Below, in pieces: positions 43,182 through 51,860 of a DNA stretch of 64,000 nt (position 1 is the stretch's first letter; every line of letters begins with the position of its first letter). Position numbers and translations under genes: made by a program. The notes beneath the pieces were generated by a model. The model was not told the origin of the DNA, made no database searches, and worked only from the letters and a program-made list of their open reading frames with translations. Location of the stretch: positions 682,001-746,000 of the forward strand of contig NZ_JAUETR010000002.1 in NCBI RefSeq assembly GCF_032484785.1, given 5' to 3'. The DNA is from Bradyrhizobium sp. SZCCHNS1050 (lineage in GTDB: Bacteria; Pseudomonadota; Alphaproteobacteria; Rhizobiales; Xanthobacteraceae).

Positions 43182-44348
43182 ATGTTCGACCGCTTGACCC
43201 GCCAGCCCGAGGATCCCCTGCTCGCTCTGATCGGCATCTTCAAGGCTGACCCGAGAGCCGACAAGGTCGATCTCGGCGTCGGCGTGTATCGCGACGAGGC
43301 CGGCCATTCGCCGATCTTCCGCGCTGTGAAAGCTGCGGAGCGCATCATCTGGGAGAGCCAGGACAGCAAGAGCTATGTGGCGCCGGAAGGCGACCAGCTC
43401 TTCCTCGACCTGTTGTGGTCGCTCGTCGGCGGCCCCGCGCCCTCGGTCCATGCCGCAGGCGTGCAGACCCCGGGCGGCTCGGGTGCGCTCCGCCTCGCCG
43501 CCGATTTGATCCGCCAGGCCGGCACCGGCAAGATCTGGCTCGGACTGCCGAGCTGGCCCAACCACGCCGGCATCTTCGCCGCGGCGGGGCTCGAGGTCGA
43601 GACCTATCCCTACTTCGACGTTCCGTCGCAGACGCTGCAGCTCGACCGCATGCTGGAGGCGCTGCAGCGCGCCGCGCCCGGCGACGCCGTCCTGATCCAC
43701 GCCTCCTGCCACAACCCGACCGGCGCCCCGCTCAGCACCGAGGACTTTGCGCGCATCACCGCCGTGATGGCCGCGCGTGGCCTCGTGCCGCTGATCGACT
43801 CCGCTTATCAGGGTTTTGGCGCCGGTCTCGAGGGCGATGCCGCCGGCCTGCGGGCAATGGTCGCGGCCGTGCCCGAGGCGCTGCTGGCGGTGTCCTGCTC
43901 GAAGTCCTTCGGACTCTACCGCGAGCGGACCGGCGCGCTCTACGCCGTCGCCTCGGCACAGGCCGCAGCCGAGACCGCGCGCTCCAATCTCGTCTCCATC
44001 GCCCGCACCAGCTATTCGATGCCGCCCGACCATGGCTCGGCGATCGTCAAGACGATTCTCGACACGCCGGACCTCTATGCCGACTGGAGCAGCGAGCTCG
44101 AGACGATGCGCCAGCGCCTCGCCGCGCTGCGCCGCTCTTTTGCCGAGGCGCTCGGCGGGCGCTGGTCCAACACGATCGCGATCGGCGTCCAGGAAGGCAT
44201 GTTCTCGCTGCTGCCGGTGACGCCGGCCGAGGTCATGACTTTGCGCGAAAAGCACGGCGTGTACATGCCGACCTCGGGCCGCATCAACATTGCAGGCCTG
44301 AAGCTCGCCGACGTCGCGCGCGTTGCCGGCCTGTTCAAGTCGCTTTGA
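43182..44348 (+). CDS. Aromatic amino acid aminotransferase (TyrB/AspC family)
   Basis: This is a 388-residue PLP enzyme starting MFDRLTRQPEDPLLALIGIF, a typical opening for this family (DPI/LLxL, then VDLGVGVYRDE). Motifs: SYVAPEGDQLFL, TPGGSGALRLAADLI (cofactor phosphate), HASCHNPTGAPLS, IDSAYQGFGAGLEGD and SCSKSFGLYRERTGAL with the Schiff-base lysine. It transaminates aromatic amino acids or aspartate with 2-oxoglutarate. The following gene is a YitT membrane protein on the same strand. Confidence 0.92.
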   Translation: MFDRLTRQPEDPLLALIGIFKADPRADKVDLGVGVYRDEAGHSPIFRAVKAAERIIWESQDSKSYVAPEGDQLFLDLLWSLVGGPAPSVHAAGVQTPGGSGALRLAADLIRQAGTGKIWLGLPSWPNHAGIFAAAGLEVETYPYFDVPSQTLQLDRMLEALQRAAPGDAVLIHASCHNPTGAPLSTEDFARITAVMAARGLVPLIDSAYQGFGAGLEGDAAGLRAMVAAVPEALLAVSCSKSFGLYRERTGALYAVASAQAAAETARSNLVSIARTSYSMPPDHGSAIVKTILDTPDLYADWSSELETMRQRLAALRRSFAEALGGRWSNTIAIGVQEGMFSLLPVTPAEVMTLREKHGVYMPTSGRINIAGLKLADVARVAGLFKSL

Positions 44349-44373
44349 AACATCGCCTGCAAGGATCAAGGCC

Positions 44374-44988
44374 GTGACAGAGATCGTCGCTCAGGAGCGG
44401 CACAAGCTCTACGAGGACGCGATGGCGCTGACGCTGGGCACGCTGTTCGTGTCGCTCGGCATGCTGATCTACAGCAAGACGGTGCTGCTGGTCGGCAGCA
44501 CCGCCGGTCTGTCGCTGCTGTTGAGCTACATCAGCGGCTATGGTTTCGGCGTCAGCTTCTTCCTGATCAATCTGCCGTTCTATGCGTTGGCCGTCCGGCG
44601 CATGGGCTGGCCGTTCACGATCCGCACCTTTGTCGCGGTCGGGCTCGTCGCCCTGTTCTCACGGCTGACGACGTCATGGATCGACATCAGCCATATCGAT
44701 CCGATCTATGCCACTGTAATCGGCGCCGGCCTGACCGGGACCGGCCTGTTGATGCTGTTCCGGCATCGCACCGGGCTTGGCGGGATCAACATTCTGGCGC
44801 TGTATCTGCAGGAGCACTGGAAGATCCGCGCCGGCTATTTCCAGCTCGCCGTCGATTTCCTCATCATGATCGCCGCGTTCTTCGTCATCCCCGTGAACCG
44901 GCTGGCGCTGTCGATCCTCGGCATCGTGATCGTCAACGTCATCATCGCGATCAACCACAAGCCGGGGCGCTATATGGCGCTGAGCTGA
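44374..44988 (+). CDS. YitT family membrane protein
   Basis: This is a 204-residue protein. I chose the GTG at 44374, preceded by AAGG; it gives a short charged N-terminus before the first membrane segment. About six hydrophobic segments are visible, with the family signature GLSLLLSYISGYGFGVSFFLINLPFYALAVRRMG and GTGLLMLFRHRTGLGGINI. YitT proteins are inner-membrane proteins with unknown transport function. It is 25 bp downstream of the aminotransferase and may export or import a related compound. Confidence 0.85.
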   Translation: MTEIVAQERHKLYEDAMALTLGTLFVSLGMLIYSKTVLLVGSTAGLSLLLSYISGYGFGVSFFLINLPFYALAVRRMGWPFTIRTFVAVGLVALFSRLTTSWIDISHIDPIYATVIGAGLTGTGLLMLFRHRTGLGGINILALYLQEHWKIRAGYFQLAVDFLIMIAAFFVIPVNRLALSILGIVIVNVIIAINHKPGRYMALS

Positions 44989-45249
44989 ACGGCCGAGCTC
45001 CAAGCGCAAGGTCGATCTGCGCTCGGATAGCCCCACCGTGACACGCGCCGGATGCCGCACGAGTGCGCTGCACCTTGCCAGACGGCGCATTCCGTGGGAT
45101 GAAAGCTCTGGTATGCCAGCAACCGAGGCAATGGGTTACCGCATCCGTCCGCTCCTGCCGGACGCCTGACGGACTCGTCGGTACGGCTGGATCGCCAACA
45201 AGAAACGCGAACGCAAAATCTCGAACCGATCTCTGGGGACGACCAAGGT

Positions 45250-46314
45250 ATGGCACGCAACATTCTGATTCTCGGGGCCTCCTACGGCTCCCTCCTCGGC
45301 ACCAAGCTGCTGATGGCCGGCCACAACGTGACGCTGGTCTGCCGCAAGAAGACAGCCGAGCTGATCAACCGCGACGGCACGGAAGTCCGCATCAAGCTGC
45401 GCGACGATCCGGCGCATCGCTCGATCTTCTCGCGCGACCTGCCGGGCAAGCTCGACGCGGCCACGCCCGATAGCGTCGACCTGTCGCGCTACGACCTGGT
45501 CGGTCTTGCGATGCAGGAGCCGCAGTACACCAACCACACCATTCGCGTGCTGATGGTGAAGATCGCCGAGGCCAAGCTGCCGTGCCTCTCGATCATGAAC
45601 ATGCCGCCGCTGCCCTATCTCAAGCGCATCCCGGCGCTCGCCAACGTCGACCTCGACGAGGCCTACACCAATCCCGCGGTGTGGGAACGCTTCACGCCCG
45701 GGCTGGTCACGCTGTGCTCGCCGGATCCGCAGGCCTTCCGTCCGCCGGAGGAAGCCGCCAACGTGCTGCATGTCGGCCTGCCGACCAACTTCAAGGCCGC
45801 CGCGTTCGAGGACGAGACGCACAACGCGTTGCTCCGCGAGCTGGAGCGCGACATCGACGCGGTCAGGCTCGACGGCCAGGACGTGCCCGTGAAGCTGAAG
45901 GTGTTCGACTCGCTGTTCGTGCCGCTGGCGAAGTGGTCGATGCTGCTCACCGGCAACTACCGCTGCATCACCCGCGGTGAACCGCAGGCGATCCGCGATG
46001 CCGTGCATAGCAATCTCGCCCAGTCGAAATCGATCTACGAGCATGTCGATGCCATCGCCCGCAAGCTCGGCGCCGATCCGAGCGACCAGGTGCCGTTCGA
46101 GAAATACGCCAAGGCGGCCGAGAGCCTGCTCAAGCCGTCGTCGGCCGCGCGCGCCGTCGCCGCGGGCGCGCCGTTCATCGAACGCGTCGACCTTCTGGTG
46201 AAGCTGATCTCGCAGCAGCTCGGCATGCCCAACCCCGACATCGAGCAGACGGTGCAGACGGTCGACTTCAAGCTCAACGAGAAGATCGTGGTCGGCGGCT
46301 CCAGCGCGCAGTGA
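45250..46314 (+). CDS. Ketopantoate-reductase-like NAD(P)-binding protein
   Basis: This is a 354-residue protein. The N-terminus NILILGASYGSLLGTKLLMAGHNVTLVCR is a Rossmann motif of the ApbA/PanE type. The rest is helical. It has no clear match in my reading to the catalytic Lys and Glu positions of true ketopantoate reductases, so the substrate may differ. Motifs such as NMPPLPYLKRIPAL, AYTNPAVWERFTPGLVTLCSPDPQAF and KWSMLLTGNYRC could mark its subfamily. A 261-bp gap upstream (44989-45249) shows no gene or clear signal. Confidence 0.7.
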   Translation: MARNILILGASYGSLLGTKLLMAGHNVTLVCRKKTAELINRDGTEVRIKLRDDPAHRSIFSRDLPGKLDAATPDSVDLSRYDLVGLAMQEPQYTNHTIRVLMVKIAEAKLPCLSIMNMPPLPYLKRIPALANVDLDEAYTNPAVWERFTPGLVTLCSPDPQAFRPPEEAANVLHVGLPTNFKAAAFEDETHNALLRELERDIDAVRLDGQDVPVKLKVFDSLFVPLAKWSMLLTGNYRCITRGEPQAIRDAVHSNLAQSKSIYEHVDAIARKLGADPSDQVPFEKYAKAAESLLKPSSAARAVAAGAPFIERVDLLVKLISQQLGMPNPDIEQTVQTVDFKLNEKIVVGGSSAQ

Positions 46315-46410
46315 TGCGCAGGCGCCGACATCGTCCGTAACCAGATGTGACTTTGCATGAACGCGCGGCCGACGCATGGTTCGCGCGTTCATTGATTCCC
46401 ATCGTTCGGA

Positions 46411-47430
46411 ATGAAGATGCCGTCCTTCGGGCCTCTCGCTTTTCCTCTGCAGGCCCTGAGCTGGCTCGGCAATCAGGGCACCCGCGCCATCGTCGCGGTT
46501 CTGCTGGCGGCAATCGCCGTGCCGCCGCTGGGCGAGCTGGCGCGGCCCTACGTCACACAGGCGATCTTCCTGCTGCTCTGCATCTCCTTCATGCGCGTCG
46601 ACGTCGCGATGCTAACAGCGCATCTGCGCCGCCCGCTGCTGGTGGTGGCCGCGACCGCATGGACCACGATCGCCGTGCCGACGCTGGTCGGCACGATTGG
46701 ACGCATCGCCGGCGTCGATGCCACCGCGCCCGACCTGTATCTCGCGCTGATGCTGCAGGGGACGGCCTCGCCGATGATGGCCTCGCCCGCACTCGCCGCG
46801 CTGATGGGGCTCGACGCGACGCTGGTTCTCATCACGCTGGTGACCTCGACCGCGCTGGTGCCGCTGACGGCGCCGCTGTTCGCCTATGTGTTTTTGGGTG
46901 AGACATTGTCACTGTCTCCGGCCGCGCTCGGGCTGAAGCTCGCCGCCATCCTTGCGGGCGCCCTGGCGGCGGCCGCCGCGATCCGCCTTGCCCTCGGCAT
47001 CGCGACGATCCGCCGCCACCGCGCGCCGATCGACGGCGTCAACGTCCTCATCCTGTTCGTGTTCGCGTCCGCCATCATGGCCCATTTCCTGGCCGACCTG
47101 GCCGCCAGCCCGTTCCGCATGCTGGGACTGGCGCTGCTCGCCTTCACCGTGTTCTTCCTGTTGCTTGGTACCACGATGCTGCTGTTTCGCGGCGCGGGGC
47201 GCGAACGCGCGATGGCGCTCGGCATGATGGTGTCGCTACGCAACATGGGGCTGATGCTCGCGGCGACCGAGGGCGCGATCCCCGGCACCACCTGGCTGTA
47301 TTTCGCGATGAGCCAGTTCCCGATCCACCTTGCGCCGCAACTGTTGCGCCCGCTCGCCGAGCGCCTGCGTCCAAGGCCGCTTCCATCGGGCGGGACCGAT
47401 CACGGCTTGATCAATCCTGCATCGGAATGA
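46411..47430 (+). CDS. Bile acid:sodium symporter (SBF)-like transporter
   Basis: This is a 339-residue membrane protein with about nine to ten hydrophobic segments. Sequence features resembling the SBF/ASBT fold are the SPMMASPALAALMGLD segment in the first half and MVSLRNMGLMLAATEG in the second half, at the positions where crossover helices bind sodium. Substrates of bacterial members include organic anions and pantoate. A ketopantoate-reductase-like gene just upstream on the same strand makes a related organic acid plausible, but this is inference. Confidence 0.7.
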   Translation: MKMPSFGPLAFPLQALSWLGNQGTRAIVAVLLAAIAVPPLGELARPYVTQAIFLLLCISFMRVDVAMLTAHLRRPLLVVAATAWTTIAVPTLVGTIGRIAGVDATAPDLYLALMLQGTASPMMASPALAALMGLDATLVLITLVTSTALVPLTAPLFAYVFLGETLSLSPAALGLKLAAILAGALAAAAAIRLALGIATIRRHRAPIDGVNVLILFVFASAIMAHFLADLAASPFRMLGLALLAFTVFFLLLGTTMLLFRGAGRERAMALGMMVSLRNMGLMLAATEGAIPGTTWLYFAMSQFPIHLAPQLLRPLAERLRPRPLPSGGTDHGLINPASE

Positions 47431-47563
47431 GGCAGAGCAGCAACGGCATGCGGCCGTTCCGGCATGACACGACGGCGAGCCGCTTACTATCAAGGCCGAC
47501 ATGGTTGTTGCTGGCGTGCAAGGCCGGCGCTACGCTCCGTGCCTGTTGGTGCAGGAGGATTAT

Positions 47564-48442
47564 GTGACCACGTCAGACGATCAGAAAATTTCCGAAGACC
47601 GCCGCGATGCGCTGCGCTACGCGCTCGCCATCGGCTCCGGTGCCGCGCTTGCGTCCGCCATGACGACGACGCCCGCCTCGGCGCAAGCGGCCGACAACAC
47701 GCTCGACCGCGTCCGCGCCAACAAGGTGCTGCGCATCGCCGTGCTGCCGGGCGAGCTGCCCTATTTCAACAAGGATCTTGCCACCGGCACCTGGTCGGGC
47801 TTCTCGATCGAGATGGCCAACGACATCGCCAAGCTGCTCGACGTGAAGCTCGAATATGTCGAGTCGACCTACGGCAATTCGGTGCTCGACCTGCAGGCCG
47901 GCAAGATCGATCTCGGCTTCGCCCTCAACCCGACGCCGCAGCGCGCGCTGGTCATCGACTTCTGCGGCACGGTGTTCCCGCATCCGTTCGGCGCCATGCT
48001 GAAGAAGGGCATGGAAGCGAAGACCTGGGCCGACATCAACAAGCCGGAAGTGAAGATCGCCGTCGACGTCGGCTCGGCCAACGAGGCGGTGGCGCGGCGC
48101 TTTGCTCCCAACGCCACGATCAAGTCGCTCAAGTCGCGCGACGAAGTGATGCTGGAGATGGCCTCGGGCCGCGTCGACGTCGTCGTCAACGCCCTGATCC
48201 TGGGCCTCACCGCAATCGCCAAGAACCCCAATCTCGGCTCCTACAAGATCCTGCAGTCGCCCTCGGTCGCGATCCCCTCCAGCATGGGCGTGCGCCGCGA
48301 GGCCGACAAGCGCTGGCGCGACTTCCTCGCGGTGTGGATCGACTACAACCGCGGCATCGGCCAGATGCGCGAATGGTTCGTCAAGGGCCTGGGGCTGGCC
48401 GGCGTCAAGGCCGAGGACGTGCCGGTCGAGGTGAATATCTAA
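47564..48442 (+). CDS. Polar amino acid ABC transporter substrate-binding protein
   Basis: This is a 292-residue protein. I chose a GTG at 47564 with AGGAGG 7 bases upstream. The N-terminus has a twin-arginine-like signal (EDRRDALRYALAIGSGAALAS, then an ASAQA cleavage site), so it may use Tat export. The mature part is a family 3 periplasmic binding protein: VLRIAVLPGELPYFN, GTWSGFSIEMANDIAKLLDV, LDLQAGKIDLGFALNPTPQRALVIDF. The cognate permease is probably the convergent gene at 48570-49238. No ATPase gene is nearby. Confidence 0.9.
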   Translation: MTTSDDQKISEDRRDALRYALAIGSGAALASAMTTTPASAQAADNTLDRVRANKVLRIAVLPGELPYFNKDLATGTWSGFSIEMANDIAKLLDVKLEYVESTYGNSVLDLQAGKIDLGFALNPTPQRALVIDFCGTVFPHPFGAMLKKGMEAKTWADINKPEVKIAVDVGSANEAVARRFAPNATIKSLKSRDEVMLEMASGRVDVVVNALILGLTAIAKNPNLGSYKILQSPSVAIPSSMGVRREADKRWRDFLAVWIDYNRGIGQMREWFVKGLGLAGVKAEDVPVEVNI

Positions 48443-48464
48443 GCGAAGCCACGCTCTCTCCCAG

Positions 48465-48546
48465 CGTCATTGCGAGGAGCGCAGCGACGAAGCAATCCAG
48501 GACCGTTCGTGCCGCCCTGGATTGCTTCGCGTCGCTCGCAATGACG
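48465..48546. repeat. Palindromic intergenic repeat
   Basis: The left arm (CGTCATTGCGAG, GAGCGCAGCGAC, GAAGCAATCCAGG) is mirrored by the right arm with a 6-base difference in the middle. The outer 12 and inner 13 bases pair perfectly. It forms a long stem between the converging SBP and permease genes. From memory, elements beginning GTCATTGCGAGGAGC and containing GAAGCAATCCAG are dispersed in Bradyrhizobium and many other genomes as REP/BIME-like palindromes. It may serve as a bidirectional terminator here. Confidence 0.75.
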
Positions 48547-48569
48547 GAGGCATTCGATGATGTATCGCC

Positions 48570-49238
48570 TCACGCCTTGTCGTACGTCATGCCGCGCTCG
48601 AAGCGGCGGCCCAGGAGCGTCGCCGGAAACAGGATCGCGAAATAGATCAGCGCGATGATGGTGTAGACCTCGAGCGGCCGATAGGTGTCGGCGTTGATCA
48701 GCGTCGCGTTGTAGACGAGATCGGGCACTGCGATCACCGACACCAGCGAGGTGTTCTTCAACTGCGTCACCGACTGGTTGACGTAGGGCGCCAGCATCGG
48801 CTTCAAGGCCTGTGGCAGGATCACGAGCCGCATCATCCGCCACGGACGCAGGCCGAGCGCGCGCGCCGCATCCCATTGCCCGCGTGGCACGCTCTCGATG
48901 CTGCCGCGCACGATCTCGGCATAGAACGCCCCGGCGTAGAGCGACAGCACGGTGACCGCGGCGACATGCGCCGGAATGTTGACGCCGATCACCACCGGGA
49001 ACGCGTAATAGAACCAGATGATCTGCACCAGCAGCGGGGTGCAGCGGAACAGCTCGATATAGCCGATCAACAGCCAGTCGATCACGACCGGACGGCGCAG
49101 CCTGACGATGCCGACGACGAGCCCGATCACCGAGCCGAGCAGGATGGTGCCGAGCGTGTACGCCATGGTCCAGCCGAGCCCCAGCCAGAACAGATGGCTG
49201 TACTTGGCGAGGATGGCGAAATCCCAGGTATAGTTCAT
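48570..49238 (-). CDS. Polar amino acid ABC transporter permease
   Basis: This is a 222-residue HisM/GlnP-type permease starting MNYTWDFAILAKYSHLFW. The ATG at 49238 has GGAG upstream. About five membrane segments are visible, and the EAA loop reads VPRGQWDAARALGLRPWRMMRLVILPQAL, the ATPase-docking site. Only one permease is present; these systems often use two or a homodimer. The missing ATPase must come from elsewhere. It is encoded 31 bp downstream of the DadA-like gene on the same strand. Confidence 0.92.
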   Translation of the reverse strand: MNYTWDFAILAKYSHLFWLGLGWTMAYTLGTILLGSVIGLVVGIVRLRRPVVIDWLLIGYIELFRCTPLLVQIIWFYYAFPVVIGVNIPAHVAAVTVLSLYAGAFYAEIVRGSIESVPRGQWDAARALGLRPWRMMRLVILPQALKPMLAPYVNQSVTQLKNTSLVSVIAVPDLVYNATLINADTYRPLEVYTIIALIYFAILFPATLLGRRFERGMTYDKA

Positions 49239-49269
49239 CGCAGCTCCGGCGTGACGCGGTCGCGGCCCC

Positions 49270-50535
49270 TCACAGATACCGGCTCGGAGCAAAGGCGGAG
49301 ACGTCGAACGACGGCGCCTCGCCCGTGATCATCGCGGCGATCGCCGCGCCCGTGGCCGGCCCCGTGGTGAAGCCGATATGCTGATTGCCGAATGCAAGCC
49401 ACAGGCCGGAATGGCGCGGCGCCGGCCCGATCATCGGCAGCGAATCCGGCAAGGTCGGCCGCGCGCCGCGCCATGGCTGGGCCACGGCCTCGCCGAACTC
49501 GACCACGCCGCGCGCCAGCGGGACCACCTGCTCGAGCTGGGCGAAATTCGACGGCGCATCGCGATCGGTCAGCTCGACGCCGGAGGTGACGCGCACGCCG
49601 TTCTCCATCGGCGTCATCAGGAAGCTGCCCTCGGCGTCGTGGATCGGACGGTACAGCATGCGCTCCGGATTGGGCGTGAACTCCTGGTGATAGCCGCGCT
49701 CGAACGCCATCGGCACCCGGTAGCCGAGCGACCTGAGAATGTCCGGCGACCAGGGACCGAGCGCAACCACGACATGACGGGCGCGAATCTCGCCGTCGCC
49801 GAGCACGACACGCCAGCCGTCCCCGTCGGACAGCACCGCCCTGATCTCGGACTGCCGCAGCACGCCGCCCGCGCCCTCGAACATCCGCGCGTAGGCTTTC
49901 GTCACATTGCCGGGCGAGTCGACCGACGCGGTCTGGCTATGCAGCAGTCCCACTTTGTAGACCGGCAGCATATTAGGCTCGAGCGCGGAAATGCCCTGGC
50001 GGTCGAGCAGCTCGCTCTTGATGCCGTATTCGGCCAGGAGAGCCTGCTCCGCCTTGGCCGCTCCGACAGCGTCGCTGCGCCACGCCTTGAGCCAGCCGGT
50101 CTCGCGGATCCGCTGCGGCTCGCCGGCGCGAACGATCCAGTCGCGATGCAGTTTCAGCGACGCGCCGATCAGGCCATGCAGCGCGGTGGCGCGCGGCTTG
50201 ACGCGGGACTCCACGGCATTGGCGAGAAAGCGCAGCACCCATTCGACATTGCGCAGCGTCCATGCCGGATCCCAGCGCAGCGCCGCGCTCTTGTTGCCGA
50301 GATAGGACGGCAGGGCCTTGAACAGCGAGGGCTTGTTGAGCGGAAGGATCGAACCGGAGGAGAGAATGCCGGCATTGCCGTACGATGTCTCCTCGCCCGG
50401 CGCCTTGCGGTCGACCAGCACCACCGAGAGCCCGCGCTCCCGGATGGCGTAGGCGGAGGAGACGCCGACGATCCCCGCTCCCAGCACGACCACGTCGGCT
50501 GTCTGCTGCATACGCTCCATCGTCTCTCGATCCAT
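49270..50535 (-). CDS. FAD-dependent D-amino acid dehydrogenase-like oxidoreductase (DadA family)
   Basis: This is a 421-residue flavoprotein (shorter if the ATG at 50520 or 50511 is used). The FAD motif VVVLGAGIVGVSSAYAIRERG and the SYGNAGILSSGSILPLNKP segment are typical of DadA. The C-terminal region has GARPTLPDSLPMIGPAP and AFGNQHIGFTTGPATG. It should oxidise a D-amino acid or an amine to a keto acid plus ammonia. The gene lies between a SDR gene (7-bp gap) and the amino acid permease, so the three are probably co-transcribed in one catabolic unit. Confidence 0.9.
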   Translation of the reverse strand: MDRETMERMQQTADVVVLGAGIVGVSSAYAIRERGLSVVLVDRKAPGEETSYGNAGILSSGSILPLNKPSLFKALPSYLGNKSAALRWDPAWTLRNVEWVLRFLANAVESRVKPRATALHGLIGASLKLHRDWIVRAGEPQRIRETGWLKAWRSDAVGAAKAEQALLAEYGIKSELLDRQGISALEPNMLPVYKVGLLHSQTASVDSPGNVTKAYARMFEGAGGVLRQSEIRAVLSDGDGWRVVLGDGEIRARHVVVALGPWSPDILRSLGYRVPMAFERGYHQEFTPNPERMLYRPIHDAEGSFLMTPMENGVRVTSGVELTDRDAPSNFAQLEQVVPLARGVVEFGEAVAQPWRGARPTLPDSLPMIGPAPRHSGLWLAFGNQHIGFTTGPATGAAIAAMITGEAPSFDVSAFAPSRYL

Positions 50536-50542
50536 CTGCTGC

Positions 50543-51301
50543 TTACATCAGGGTCAGGCCGCCATCGACCGGCAGCACCGCGCCGGTGACGTGGCCGGCG
50601 TCTTTCGACAGCAGGAAGGTCACGGCCGCGGCGATGTCGTCGGGCTCGGCGAGGCGCTGTTGCGGATTGGCCGCCGCCGCCGTCTGCCACGCGGCCGGAT
50701 CGAGCGAGCCGAGCCGTCCCGCATCCTTGCGCGTATAGCCGGGCACGACGACATTCGCGGTGCCGCCGCACGCAGCCAGCTCGATGGCGAGGCATTTCAC
50801 CAGCGCCTCCAGCGCCGCCTTGGCGGCGGCCGAGGCCGGGAAGGTGCCGCCCGGCACGAAGCGGTGCGCGACGAAGCTGGAGATCGCGACCACGCGCGCA
50901 TGGGTGCTCTGCACGAGGTCAGGGAGCGCGGCGCTGGCGAGCTCATGAAATGCCGCGGGCATCACTGCGAGTGAGCGGTCGAGCCCGTCGCGCGGCAGAT
51001 CGCGAAAGCTGCGGCGGTCGGCAAAGCCGGCAGCATGCACCACCGCGTCGATCCGGCCGAACCGCGTTCGTGCCGCAGCCGCCAGCTCGGTGGCAACGCC
51101 CTGCCTGACCAGATCGCCGCAATGAAACTCGGCTTCGGCGCCGGCCTCCCGGCACGCCGCGGCGACGTCCCGCAGACGCGCGAGACCTGCTTCGTCAGCC
51201 CCCTGCCCGTGCAGCATCAAGGCCTGCCCCGGTGCGGCCACGCGGCGCGCCACCGCAGCGCCGATGCCGGCCCCGCTGCCGGTGATGATGGTGACACGCA
51301 T
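50543..51301 (-). CDS. SDR family protein lacking the catalytic tyrosine
   Basis: This is a 252-residue protein starting MRVTIITGSGAGIGAAVARR. The cofactor motif TGSGAGIG, the VHAAGF strand and the C-terminal VTGAVLPVDGGLTL are all present. The catalytic Ser is in AISSFVA. Where YxxxK is expected the sequence is FPASAAAKAAL: the lysine remains but serine replaces tyrosine. I do not think it is an active classical dehydrogenase; it may be a binding or altered-chemistry member. Its stop is 7 bp before the DadA-like start, so it is probably the first gene of that operon. Confidence 0.85.
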   Translation of the reverse strand: MRVTIITGSGAGIGAAVARRVAAPGQALMLHGQGADEAGLARLRDVAAACREAGAEAEFHCGDLVRQGVATELAAAARTRFGRIDAVVHAAGFADRRSFRDLPRDGLDRSLAVMPAAFHELASAALPDLVQSTHARVVAISSFVAHRFVPGGTFPASAAAKAALEALVKCLAIELAACGGTANVVVPGYTRKDAGRLGSLDPAAWQTAAAANPQQRLAEPDDIAAAVTFLLSKDAGHVTGAVLPVDGGLTLM

Positions 51302-51456
51302 CGCGCCTCGTCTACCCCTCGGTTTCGCGGGGCGGACTATAGGTCTCACACCTGCCGATGCCAACACGCGGACGGACATGCGCCGATGTCCGTCGCGCGG
51401 GACTTCTTGCGCCTCAGACGTTCAGAACGTCCAGGTCGAACGGCTGAGTTCGCCGC

Positions 51457-51735
51457 TCAGCACTTGGCGCCGACTTTGCACTTGTTGGTCGACTGTGAAA
51501 TCGTGCCGCCCTTGCCGCTGCAGGTGGCGGCATAGGCATTCACGCAGGCGACCTTCGCGGATGTGCAGCCCGCATGATCGTTCTTCACGCAGATCGTCTC
51601 GCTATAGGTCTCGATCGTGCTGCCGCCTTTCTTGCAGACGCACATTCCGGTGACTTCGGCTTTTGCCGCAAAAGCGCTGTCGACACTGCCGACCGCGGCA
51701 GCAGCAAACAAAATCAGGGACAGAAATACGCGCAT
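51457..51735 (-). CDS. Small secreted cysteine-rich protein
   Basis: This is a 92-residue protein starting MRVFLSLILFAAAAVGSV; GGAGG precedes the ATG by 6 bases. Residues 1-24 form a signal peptide (SAFAAKA cleavage region). The mature part of about 68 residues has eight cysteines: MCVCKKGG, ETICVKN, HAGCTSAK, KVACVNAY, AATCSGK, NKCKVGAKC. Four disulfides would make a compact knot. I recognise no family. The gene is alone, between the SDR gene and the GlxA regulator. A periplasmic or extracellular role, perhaps with the DsbA-like protein for folding, is possible. Confidence 0.75.
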   Translation of the reverse strand: MRVFLSLILFAAAAVGSVDSAFAAKAEVTGMCVCKKGGSTIETYSETICVKNDHAGCTSAKVACVNAYAATCSGKGGTISQSTNKCKVGAKC

Positions 51736-51860
51736 CGTATCCTCCATGGACAAAGTGGCAATGCGCGTACTATGCGCGCTTCGCGCATGTCACACAACTT
51801 TAAATTGTCTCAACTGCCATCGAGGATCGTCGCCCGCGGCTGCTCGTCCACTGATCCAGG

